DNA of 9,150 nt from PXRE01 sp964435625 (GCA_964435625.1 CAYTAG010000148.1:1-9150), one strand, 5' to 3'; numbered from the stretch's first letter, positions 1 through 5,217 are shown. Notes: generated by a model from the letters alone, not told the origin. Made by a program: numbers and translations.

Positions 1-284
1 TCTACAACCTCGAACGCTACTACAACAACCTCGCGGGCTTCGACGGCGACGACGACGACCTCCCCGACCGGTTCGTCGAGGGACGGGAGGACGCCATCCC
101 CGCCCAGGGCGCCAACGAGGGCGGCCTGGCCGAACTCGACCAGTTGAAAGCGGAGTACTACGACGTCCGCGAGTGGGTCGACGGCGTCGTCCCCGAGGAG
201 AAACTGGACGAACTCGACATCCAGATCGGCCCCGGCACCGGCGTCTCCGGCGGCGACGGCGCCGCGGCTCCGAGCGACGACTGA
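1..284 (+). CDS. Aldehyde:ferredoxin oxidoreductase, C-terminal fragment (partial)
   Basis: Only the last 93 codons are in the window; the first whole codon begins at position 3 and the stop is TGA at 282-284. The visible protein has the C-terminal layout of the AOR family: a YNxERYYNNLAGF segment, an Asp-rich stretch followed by LPDRF, then a YYDVREW segment and a PEEKLDELDI helix. This matches the family pattern of a 'GF...DD.LP.RF' loop followed by 'YY..RGW...G.P....L..LG'. Family members hold a tungsten bis-pterin and an Fe-S cluster and oxidise aldehydes to acids with ferredoxin as acceptor; those cofactor ligands lie upstream, outside the window. The last 20 residues are Gly/Ala/Asp-rich and look like a haloarchaeal acidic tail. 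It is convergent with a MoaD-containing operon, which fits a pterin-cofactor enzyme. The substrate cannot be told. Confidence 0.8.
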   Translation, partial: YNLERYYNNLAGFDGDDDDLPDRFVEGREDAIPAQGANEGGLAELDQLKAEYYDVREWVDGVVPEEKLDELDIQIGPGTGVSGGDGAAAPSDD

Positions 285-345
285 CGGGGCGAGCGGTCCA
301 GCGCGAGCCCGCGGTCTCGCTCGGACAGTCGGACGATTGATCGGC

Positions 346-399
346 GGTCCCGCGAGCGCGGCGAGTGGGACGTCGTCGGACCTCCGGTCCGACGGAAAG
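346..399 (+). repeat. Palindromic two-hairpin repeat, intergenic copy
   Basis: Bases 346-378 match 3682-3714 at 30 of 33 positions without gaps, and the shared 9-base end GACGGAAAG recurs at 391-399 and 3730-3738. Each copy can form two hairpins. Here the first pairs GTCCCGC (347-353) with GTGGGAC (365-371) using one G-T wobble; the second pairs GTCGGACC (375-382) with GGTCCGAC (386-393) around a 3-base loop. This looks like a REP-like or MITE-like dispersed element of haloarchaea. No transposase is near. The genome-wide copy number cannot be known from this window. Confidence 0.65.
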
Positions 400-512
400 G
401 ACCGCCTTCGGCGTGTCCGAGCCGTGATCTCCGGCGGAACGAGCGACGGCTGAAAAGGGCGTCGAACTGACCGTCTCCTCTCCGGGTTCGGCCGCCGAAC
501 GGGCCGGTCAGA

Positions 513-537
513 TATATGAATATATGTTAATATGCGG
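513..537. promoter_or_regulatory. A/T-rich island between convergent genes
   Basis: About 25 bases of nearly pure A/T, with repeated ATATATG/TTAATATG words, stand out sharply from the GC-rich surroundings. It lies beyond the stops of both convergent units. It could help terminate transcription, act as a TATA element for an antisense transcript, or be remnant foreign DNA. No oligo-T run typical of archaeal terminators is present, and no ORF of useful length starts from it. Confidence 0.35.
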
Positions 538-554
538 TTGCAGCACTGAAGTTC

Positions 555-572
555 ACCGCGGCGCTCCGCGGT
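555..572 (-). terminator. Hairpin at the end of the minus-strand operon
   Basis: ACCGCGG (555-561) and CCGCGGT (566-572) form a perfect 7-bp stem with a 4-base loop. It starts at the last base of the TGA stop (574-572) of the final operon gene and is followed on that strand by the A/T-rich island. A role in termination or 3'-end stability is possible; there is no clear U-tract directly after it. Confidence 0.35.
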
Positions 573-928
573 CACGTCCTGATCACGACGGCGTCCCGTA
601 TCTCCAGGGCGCTCTCGAACTCCGCCTGGCGGTCCTGGCGGCGGCCGATCCGGCGCAGTTGCTCGTCGTGGGCGCGCCGGACGGCGTCGACCTCCCGGTC
701 GTCGAAGTCCAGGCGCTCGCCCACCCGCTCCCAGTGGTCGGCGTCCGCGAGAAACGCCTCGCGGTCCCCGTCCGCGTGGACGCGCTCGAACTGCCGGCGG
801 TACCGCCCCACCTCGTCGCCGAGGTCGGCCTGGACGACGTCGACCAGGTCCGACACCCGGGCGGGGTCGAGGCTGGATTTGGCGCCCGCCAGCAGGAGGA
901 TCTCGCCCTCGACCGGTTCGCCCGCCAT
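572..928 (-). CDS. Unknown acidic helical protein, last gene of MoaD-type operon
   Basis: A 118-residue protein that I do not recognise. It starts with ATG at 928, one base after the TGA (932-930) of the preceding gene, so it is almost certainly co-translated with it. The start (MAGEPVEGEILLLAGA) holds a short hydrophobic strand, followed by SSLDPARVSDLVDVVQADL, which looks helical. From about residue 38 onward it is very rich in Arg, Asp and Glu and predicted by eye to be long helices (RRQFERVH..., REVDAVRRAHDEQLRRI...), possibly a helical bundle. No Cys is present, so metal or Fe-S binding through cysteine is ruled out; no signal peptide or membrane helix is seen. Its position as fourth gene of the MoaD/SAMP3-like operon facing AOR suggests an accessory role in pterin-cofactor or ubiquitin-like protein handling, but this is only context. 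Confidence 0.75.
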   Translation of the reverse strand: MAGEPVEGEILLLAGAKSSLDPARVSDLVDVVQADLGDEVGRYRRQFERVHADGDREAFLADADHWERVGERLDFDDREVDAVRRAHDEQLRRIGRRQDRQAEFESALEIRDAVVIRT

Positions 929-929
929 C

Positions 930-1208
930 TCAGCCCCCGGCCCGGACGGCCTTCCGGGCGAACCGCTCGACCAGGTCCTCCAGGTTCTCGCCCTCGAAGA
1001 CCACCTCGACCTCCGTCAGCGTCAGCGACGGGCCGACCGAGATCTGGCAGGCCGTCAGGGTGGCCTCCCAGTCGTCGCCTGCGACGACCGCGCGCCCGTC
1101 CGGGGTGGCGAGGTTGCCCTCGCGCTCGACGGTCTCGCCGCCGAGGTTCTCCAGGTACCTGACCGCCAGGCGGACTGTGATCCCCCGGAAGGACCGCACG
1201 ACGGCCAT
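930..1208 (-). CDS. Stand-alone MoaD-related C-terminal domain protein (DUF1952-like) ending in Gly-Gly
   Basis: A 92-residue protein whose ATG overlaps the TAA of the MoaD-like gene (TAATG on the minus strand, 1210-1206), a layout typical of translational coupling. From memory, it resembles the C-terminal domain of the Thermus thermophilus MoaD-related protein (Pfam family DUF1952): shared features are a RYLE..GG motif (residues 17-24), a VG.SL segment near 58-62, a VE.FEGE-like stretch (67-74) and an RFA.KA.R.GG ending (82-92). In Thermus the domain is fused after a MoaD domain; here it is a separate gene directly after MoaD, which supports the assignment. The protein ends exactly in Gly-Gly, the form used by ubiquitin-like modifiers and sulfur carriers, though the domain itself is not a ubiquitin fold as far as I recall. 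Function is unknown; it may partner the MoaD-like protein. The assignment rests on recall, not on a search. Confidence 0.7.
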   Translation of the reverse strand: MAVVRSFRGITVRLAVRYLENLGGETVEREGNLATPDGRAVVAGDDWEATLTACQISVGPSLTLTEVEVVFEGENLEDLVERFARKAVRAGG

Positions 1209-1606
1209 TAGTCCCCACCGTACCAGAAGACCGTCTCGCCGCGGGACCCCGGCGGGTAGACGTCATCGGGGAGGCCCTCGGGGGCGCTTTCTTCTTCGTC
1301 GTCCCCCCGTGGGCTTTCCGGTTCGTCGCACCCGCCGGCCACCGGCGGGAAGACGCTGACCGCGTCGCCCTCCGAGAGGGGGGTGTCCAGGCCCTCCTGG
1401 TGGACGACGTCGCGGCCGTTCAGGAGCACGCTGAGGTGCTCGCGGAGTTCGCCGTCGACGACGAGTTCCCCGGCGAGGCCGTCGTACTCGGACTCCAGGG
1501 CCGCGAGCAGGTCGCCGACGGTGGCGCCGTCGTCGACCTCGCGGTGGACCGTCTTCTGACCGACGGCTTCCCGGAACGTGGCGAAGAATCGGAGTTCCAG
1601 TTCCAT
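1208..1606 (-). CDS. MoaD/SAMP3-like ubiquitin-fold protein with 40-residue extension after Gly-Gly
   Basis: Residues 1-92 are a MoaD/ThiS beta-grasp domain very close to Haloferax volcanii SAMP3 as I recall it: MELELRFFATFRE.VGQK start, DGATVGDLL.AL (26-37), LLNGRDV.H..GL (61-73), and the FPPVAGG end (86-92). In MoaD the C-terminal Gly-Gly is adenylated by an E1-like enzyme (UbaA in Haloferax) and becomes a thiocarboxylate for molybdopterin synthesis; in SAMPs it is also joined to protein lysines. Here the frame runs on for 40 residues: Cys directly after Gly-Gly, an acidic Ser/Pro/Glu-rich stretch, then a GETVFWYGGD end. It stops in TAA overlapping the next start, so the extension looks genuine. 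Exposing the Gly-Gly would need a protease, for example a JAMM type. The start at 1606 follows family length; an in-frame ATG at 1612 overlaps the upstream stop (ATGA) and is equally possible. Confidence 0.85.
   Translation of the reverse strand: MELELRFFATFREAVGQKTVHREVDDGATVGDLLAALESEYDGLAGELVVDGELREHLSVLLNGRDVVHQEGLDTPLSEGDAVSVFPPVAGGCDEPESPRGDDEEESAPEGLPDDVYPPGSRGETVFWYGGD
1331..1349 (-). other. GC-rich hairpin over the PPVAGG codons
   Basis: CCCGCCGG (1331-1338) and CCGGCGGG (1342-1349) make a perfect 8-bp inverted repeat with a 3-base loop. It covers the codons of the PPVAGG motif, ending exactly at the last Gly codon before the extension. In the mRNA this would be a very stable stem. 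The motif's Pro and Gly codons favour such symmetry by themselves, so it may be incidental. Confidence 0.4.
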
Positions 1607-1608
1607 GT

Positions 1609-1989
1609 TCATCGGTCCCGTTTGCGGATGCCGTCCTCGACCAGCCGAACGTTGCGCTCGCGGTCGATCCGCTCGGCGACGTCCCCGTGGTCGTACAACT
1701 GCCGGACCAGCGAAACGTGGAGGTTGCGCCACGCGATGGCGTAGATGGGCGACTGTCCCCACGCCCGGAGTTCGGGGACGAACTCGTCGTAGCGTTCGGC
1801 TCTGGCCTCCATCTCCTCGATGGCGTCGACGACGGCCGCCGCGGCCTCGTCGTCGGCCTCGCGGATGGCCTCGTTGATGCTGGCCTGGAACCCTTCGACC
1901 GCTCGCTGCATGTCGGCCACGGCGTCCTCGCCGTCCTCCGGTAACGACTCGACGATGGTGGCCGGAATCGTCAGTTCGACCTCGTCCAT
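1609..1989 (-). CDS. Unknown acidic helical protein, first gene of MoaD-type operon
   Basis: A 126-residue protein I cannot assign to a family. It starts at ATG 1989, about 27 nt after a TATA-like CTTTAGG, and its TGA (1611-1609) overlaps or abuts the start of the MoaD-like gene. It opens with a short strand (MDEVELTIPATIVESLP), which resembles a ligand- or partner-facing beta strand, and continues as long charged helices: DAVADMQRAVEGFQASINEA, AAVVDAIEEMEARAERYDEF and RNLHVSLVRQLYDHGDVAERI. The middle is Ala/Glu-rich and could be a coiled coil. No Cys, signal peptide or membrane segment is seen. An aromatic-rich segment at about residues 79-90 (WGQSPIYAIAWRN) may be a conserved core worth searching. 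Co-transcription with the SAMP3-like gene suggests a shared process, otherwise no function can be given. Bases upstream of 1989 in the same frame are antisense to the next + strand gene and are not coding. Confidence 0.75.
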   Translation of the reverse strand: MDEVELTIPATIVESLPEDGEDAVADMQRAVEGFQASINEAIREADDEAAAAVVDAIEEMEARAERYDEFVPELRAWGQSPIYAIAWRNLHVSLVRQLYDHGDVAERIDRERNVRLVEDGIRKRDR

Positions 1990-2013
1990 GCGCCGGCGTA
2001 CGGGGCCGGACGC

Positions 2014-2020
2014 CCTAAAG
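2014..2020 (-). promoter_or_regulatory. TATA-like box for the MoaD-type operon
   Basis: On the minus strand CTTTAGG lies about 25-31 nt before the ATG at 1989, the distance expected for a leaderless haloarchaeal transcript. No Shine-Dalgarno sequence is visible before that ATG, which agrees with leaderless initiation. Confidence 0.5.
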
Positions 2021-2037
2021 CCACCCCCCGGCGAACC

Positions 2038-2043
2038 TTTATC
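2038..2043 (+). promoter_or_regulatory. TATA-like box for the PH-like gene
   Basis: TTTATC sits 25-30 nt before the ATG at 2068, placing the expected transcription start at or next to the start codon. It is separated by only about 18 bp from the opposing TATA-like box, so the two divergent promoters share a 78-bp region and could compete for TFB/TBP binding. Confidence 0.55.
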
Positions 2044-2067
2044 ACCCGCTGGCGAGTCGTCGCCGCC

Positions 2068-2589
2068 ATGTTCGGTGACGAGTCCGACGAACGGACGGAC
2101 GGCGACCGGGCCGCCCCCGACGCCCACGAACTCGCGCGCGAGGCCGAGGGCGCCTCGGTCACGGCGGACCGGTTGGTCGGCGCCGAGGAGTACTTCCCCG
2201 ACTGCCGGCCGTTCCTGCAGGAGGGCCAGCAGCCCCACCACCTGATCCTGCTGACGACGTCCGGGTGGGCGTTCCGGGCCGAGGGACTGTCGACCAGCGC
2301 GGACTACACGTACACGGATCTGAACGCCTCGGAGGGGGGCGTCGTGATCTGTACGGAAACCGAACTCCTGGCGGTCGTCGACGACTCGTTTTGCGAAGTC
2401 CCGTTCACGAGTCTCCAGGGGATCCTCAGATCGGGGGACGCCATCGAGTTGCACGCATACGGCGACAAGAGTTACGTCCTAGACGTCGCGGCGTCGGCCG
2501 ACGACGGCGAGGTCGACGCCGCGGTCGACTACCTGCGGCGACGCCTGCGCTCTGCCGCGTCGGAAAAACATACCTCCCGTCGGTCGTAA
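2068..2589 (+). CDS. Haloarchaeal protein with a PH-like (YokE-type) domain
   Basis: A 173-residue soluble protein with no signal peptide or membrane helix. Residues 1-30 are acidic and probably disordered. Residues 45-160 have the strand and helix order of bacterial YokE-like PH domains: an opening 'FLQEGQQPHHLILLT' segment, a central strand set ending in 'GVVICTETELLAVVDD', a 'VPFTSLQGIL' strand-turn like the 'i.y..I..v' signature, paired strands 'AIELHA' and 'SYVLDV', and a closing amphipathic helix (EVDAAVDYLRRRL). Such domains often bind lipid or protein and are common in prokaryotes with unclear roles. It has two cysteines in the fold (95 and 109). The gene ends 9 nt before the S9 peptidase start and may be co-transcribed with it, though a second TATA-like element lies inside its 3' end. 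The PH-like call rests on pattern only; any specific ligand is unknown. Confidence 0.65.
   Translation: MFGDESDERTDGDRAAPDAHELAREAEGASVTADRLVGAEEYFPDCRPFLQEGQQPHHLILLTTSGWAFRAEGLSTSADYTYTDLNASEGGVVICTETELLAVVDDSFCEVPFTSLQGILRSGDAIELHAYGDKSYVLDVAASADDGEVDAAVDYLRRRLRSAASEKHTSRRS
2564..2572 (+). promoter_or_regulatory. Possible internal promoter before the S9 peptidase gene
   Basis: AAAAACATA inside the last codons of the PH-like gene is the only A/T-rich run nearby. It lies 27-35 nt before the ATG at 2599, so the peptidase could be transcribed from its own leaderless start in addition to read-through. The region just upstream of 2599 has no Shine-Dalgarno site. Confidence 0.4.
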
Positions 2590-2598
2590 GCCCGACCG

Positions 2599-4491
2599 AT
2601 GACGACCGACCCCGCGTCCGAGCCCATCGTCTCGCCCGACGAACTCGCGAGTCTCCCGGAGTTTTACCACCCCATGGTCTCGCCGGACGGCGACGAGGTG
2701 GCGCTGTACTACGACGAGACCGGCCGCAACGAATTGTACGTCCTCGACCGGGAAACCGGGGAGTACGAGCGCTGGAGCGACGGCGAGGTGCCCCGAAACG
2801 CGCAGTGGCACCTCATGTGGGACGCCGACGGCGAGCGCGTCTACTTCCACCGCGACGAGGGCGGCGACGAACAGAACGACGTCCTCGCGGTGGACCGAAA
2901 CGGCGACGTCGAGACCGTCGTCGACGTGGACGGGCAAGCGATCCTGTCGGACGTCAGCAGCGACGGGCGGTACCTGCTATACTGCAGCGACGAAGGCGAG
3001 CAGATGAACGCCTACCGCTACGACGCCGAGACCGGCGACCGCCGGCAGTTGACGGCGTTCGACCAGCCGGTGATGTACGGGCTGTTCTCGCCGGACGACG
3101 AGTGGATCGCGTTCGTCGGCAACGAGTCGAGCACCCTGGAGAACCGCGACGCGTACGTGATGGCCGCCGACGGATCGGACCAGCGACGCCTCGACGTCGG
3201 CGAGGACGGCTCCGACACGGGGATCGCGGCGTGGTTCCCCGACGGCGAGGGACTGCTCGTCGACGACGACGCCGCCGACCGCCGGCGCGTCGGGATCTAC
3301 GACCTGGAGGCCGACGAGGTGGCGTGGCTGAGCGACGGCGACGCCCAGGAGCACGCCCACGGCGTCTCCCCGGACGGCCGGTACGTCCTGGCCAGCCGCG
3401 AGCGGCGCGGGGCGACCATGCCGGTGGTCTACGACCTCGAAACCGGCGAGGGACGCGAACTCGACGTCCCCGAAGGGGTCGTCTCGTACCCGGGGACCGG
3501 CGAGGAGACCTTCGCCGACGCGAGCACGGTCGTGTTCGTGCACTCGGCCAGCGACGAGCGCAGGCAGCTGTACGAGTACGACCTCGAAACCGACGAGCGC
3601 CGGGTCCTTCTGGCCGCCGAGTACGGCGACGTCGACCCCGACGTCTTCGTCGAGGCCGAGTACGTGACCTACGAGAGCGAGGGTCCCGCGAGCGGTGCGA
3701 GCGGGACGTCGTCGCGAGCAGCGGGGAGCGACGGAAAGTACGAGATCGGCGCGCTCCTGTACGACCCGCGGGACGGGCCGTCCCGGGCGGACGACGCCGG
3801 GGACGTCCCGGGCGTCGTGCTGGTCCACGGCGGCCCCCACGCCCGCGCGACGAAGGCGTTCAACGTCCACACGCAGTTTCTCGTCTCGCAGGGGTACGCG
3901 GTGCTGGCGCCGAACTACCGGGGGTCGACCGGGCGGGGCCGGGGGTTCAGGCAGGCCATCCTGGGCGACTGGGGCGGCGGCGAGCAGGCGGACGTCGCCC
4001 GCGGCGGGCGCTGGCTGATGGACCGCGGGTGGGTCGACGGGGACCGGGTCGCGGTCTTCGGCGGCTCCTACGGCGGGTACTCGGCGTACATGCAACTCGT
4101 TTCCTACCCCGACCTGTGGGCGACCGGGGTCGCCTGGATCGGCATCACCGACCTCCACCAGCTGTACGCGGAGGACATGCCGCACTTCCAGCACGCGCTC
4201 CGCGAGCAGATGGGCGACCCTGAGGAGAACCACGACCTCTGGCGCGAGCGGTCACCCATCGAGCACGTCGAGGACCTGCGCGTGCCGCTGTTGATCGTCC
4301 ACGGCGTCAACGACCCCCGCTGTCCGGTGTCGCAGGCGCGGCTGTTCCGCGACGCCCTGCAGGACCGCGGCTGGGCGGTCGACGAGGACTTCGAGTACGT
4401 GGAACTGGACGAGGGCCACGGCTCGACCGACCAGGACCAGAAGCGGCGGGTGTTCGAACTGCTGGCGGACTACCTCGACCGGCGGCTCTGA
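2599..4491 (+). CDS. S9-family serine peptidase (prolyl oligopeptidase / acylaminoacyl-peptidase type)
   Basis: A 630-residue protein of usual S9 length. Residues about 20-340 form a beta-propeller with repeated PD40/WD40-like blades, for example MVSPDGDEVALYY, LMWDADGERVYF, SDVSSDGRYLLY, GLFSPDDEWIAF, AAWFPDGEGLLV and HGVSPDGRYVLA. Residues about 381-630 are the alpha/beta-hydrolase domain: HGGP oxyanion motif at 410-413, nucleophile Ser490 in GGSYGG, Asp572 in GVNDPRCP and His607 in DEGHGS. The triad is complete. These enzymes cut short peptides or remove acylated N-terminal residues; the propeller limits access. There is no signal peptide, so it should be cytoplasmic. Codons 362-380 lie in a palindromic repeat shared with the intergenic region after AOR, giving a Gly/Ala/Ser linker between propeller and hydrolase domain. 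It ends 12 bp from the stop of the convergent gene. Exact substrate is unknown. Confidence 0.93.
   Translation: MTTDPASEPIVSPDELASLPEFYHPMVSPDGDEVALYYDETGRNELYVLDRETGEYERWSDGEVPRNAQWHLMWDADGERVYFHRDEGGDEQNDVLAVDRNGDVETVVDVDGQAILSDVSSDGRYLLYCSDEGEQMNAYRYDAETGDRRQLTAFDQPVMYGLFSPDDEWIAFVGNESSTLENRDAYVMAADGSDQRRLDVGEDGSDTGIAAWFPDGEGLLVDDDAADRRRVGIYDLEADEVAWLSDGDAQEHAHGVSPDGRYVLASRERRGATMPVVYDLETGEGRELDVPEGVVSYPGTGEETFADASTVVFVHSASDERRQLYEYDLETDERRVLLAAEYGDVDPDVFVEAEYVTYESEGPASGASGTSSRAAGSDGKYEIGALLYDPRDGPSRADDAGDVPGVVLVHGGPHARATKAFNVHTQFLVSQGYAVLAPNYRGSTGRGRGFRQAILGDWGGGEQADVARGGRWLMDRGWVDGDRVAVFGGSYGGYSAYMQLVSYPDLWATGVAWIGITDLHQLYAEDMPHFQHALREQMGDPEENHDLWRERSPIEHVEDLRVPLLIVHGVNDPRCPVSQARLFRDALQDRGWAVDEDFEYVELDEGHGSTDQDQKRRVFELLADYLDRRL
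3682..3738 (+). repeat. Palindromic repeat inserted in frame in the peptidase gene
   Basis: This 57-bp copy matches 346-399: 30 of the first 33 bases agree, as do the last 9 (GACGGAAAG), with a 3-base length difference between. GTCCCGC (3683-3689) pairs perfectly with GCGGGAC (3701-3707), and GTCGC (3711-3715) with GCGAC (3728-3732). It starts at a codon boundary and its length is a multiple of 3, so it encodes 19 residues (362-380) rich in Gly, Ala and Ser and does not break the frame. It falls in the linker region before the hydrolase domain, where an insertion would be tolerated. Confidence 0.65.
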
Positions 4492-4497
4492 TCCGCC
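4481..4497. terminator. Hairpin in the convergent gap after the peptidase gene
   Basis: GGCGG (4481-4485) and CCGCC (4493-4497) form a 5-bp stem with a 7-base loop across the peptidase stop codon. The convergent gene stops at 4504, so this short gap must hold or precede the ends of both transcripts. The stem is short and lacks a T-run, so the call is weak. Confidence 0.25.
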
Positions 4498-4503
4498 ACG
4501 GAG

Positions 4504-5121
4504 TCATTCGTCGGTCGGGTCCTCGATCCAGTTGTAACACCGGAAGTCCCCGGGGTCGCGGTCGTCGGTCAGCATCGCCACCGGGACGAACCCTTTGCCG
4601 CCGCGGGCGCCGACCTTCGGGTCCTCGGGGTCGGCCACGGTCATCGCCTTCGCGCGCAGCCGGAAGGTCACCTCGAACTCGCCGGCGCGGTCCTCGTCGG
4701 GCGAGAAGCGCGCTTCGGCACCGACCGGCGCGACCCCGAGGGTGACCCGGCCGTCCGGCCCCTCGACGGCGACGTCGTGGCTCACCAGGCCGCCGGCGAG
4801 GTCCTCCAGCCACTCCTGCATCTCCTCGCGGTCTAGGTCCGCGGCGAGGTCGAACCCGCCGTCGTCCTCGACCGTTCCCTCCTCGAAGGCGAACTCGGGG
4901 TACTGGAGGTCGGCGAGGGAAAGCGCGTGGTCGTCCGCCTCGACCGCCGCCTCGGGGTCCNNNNNNNNNNNNNNNNNNNNNNNNNNNNNNNNNNNNNNNN
5001 NNNNNNNNNNNNNNNNNNNNNNNNNNNNNNNNNNNNNNNNNNNNNNNNNNNNNNNNNNNNCGTCCGCCACGTCGCCCCGTCCGTCCCCGGGACCGTCGCC
5101 CGACTCCGATCCGCCGCTCAT
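4504..5121 (-). CDS. Amphi-Trp-like domain protein, interrupted by assembly gap
   Basis: Read as one gene it has ATG at 5121 and TGA at 4506-4504, with 100 unknown bases (4961-5060) between a 20-codon start and a 152-codon remainder. The start (MSGGSESGDGPGDGRGDVAD) is low-complexity and acidic. After the gap, a LDREEMQEWLEDLAGGL helix is followed by alternating strands (VAVEGPDGRVTLGV, ...AEARFSPDEDRAGEFEV, TFRLRAKAM), the pattern of the amphi-Trp domain that is common in haloarchaea and of unknown role. A further 45 residues carry KVGARGGKGF and end CYNWIEDPTDE, beyond the usual domain. The single-gene reading depends on the gap truly being 100 bp, since a different length could break the frame; the two parts could also belong to different genes. 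No signal peptide or membrane helix is visible. Confidence 0.6.
   Translation of the reverse strand: MSGGSESGDGPGDGRGDVADXXXXXXXXXXXXXXXXXXXXXXXXXXXXXXXXXXDPEAAVEADDHALSLADLQYPEFAFEEGTVEDDGGFDLAADLDREEMQEWLEDLAGGLVSHDVAVEGPDGRVTLGVAPVGAEARFSPDEDRAGEFEVTFRLRAKAMTVADPEDPKVGARGGKGFVPVAMLTDDRDPGDFRCYNWIEDPTDE
4961..5060. other. Assembly gap (100 N)
   Basis: Exactly 100 N bases, a length that scaffolders often use as a placeholder for unknown size. It falls inside the amphi-Trp-like gene, in a probable low-complexity acidic stretch, so real length, frame and gene continuity across it are unknown. Confidence 0.97.
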
Positions 5122-5124
5122 GTT

Positions 5125-5138
5125 CCCCCGGTCGGGGG
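5125..5138 (-). promoter_or_regulatory. Inverted repeat directly before the amphi-Trp-like start codon
   Basis: On the minus strand CCCCC-GACC-GGGGG ends 3 bases before the ATG at 5121. In RNA it would form a 5-bp GC stem at the ribosome landing site, and the G-run is the only Shine-Dalgarno-like sequence present. In DNA it is nearly a perfect palindrome, so it could instead be a protein-binding site. Role not shown. Confidence 0.35.
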
Positions 5139-5217
5139 CCGGGGTGAAGAATGGTTCGTCGGCGGTCGGGATTCGCCGCCTGGGTGGACCGCCGTCGTTC
5201 GCCGCCGGGGTCGGTCG

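Larger units (their letters stand above)
285..571. other. Convergent intergenic region with no gene
   Basis: I find no credible open reading frame here on either strand. The stretch holds a palindromic repeat copy (346-399), a small inverted repeat GTTCGG/CCGAAC (486-491 and 495-500), an A/T-rich island (513-537) and a GC-rich hairpin at the end of the minus-strand operon (555-572). It separates the AOR gene from the convergent MoaD-type operon, so the transcription ends of both units probably lie here. Confidence 0.6.

Noticed and set aside
1331..1349. Programmed frameshift signal at the hairpin over PPVAGG codons that would fuse the MoaD-like and following proteins
   Set aside because: There is no obvious slippery sequence, the hairpin lies about 120 bases before the stop-start overlap, and the Pro and Gly codons alone explain the symmetry.
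2177..2454. Start of the 1609-1989 gene placed far upstream, giving 281 residues
   Set aside because: The added part is antisense to the PH-like gene and Arg-rich; the ATG at 1989 has a TATA-like box at the expected distance and acidic composition begins there.
2265..4223. A 652-codon + strand open frame overlapping the peptidase
   Set aside because: Its product is Arg/Pro/Gly-rich with no motifs, and it lies fully over the PH-like and S9 genes in another frame, a common artefact in GC-rich DNA.
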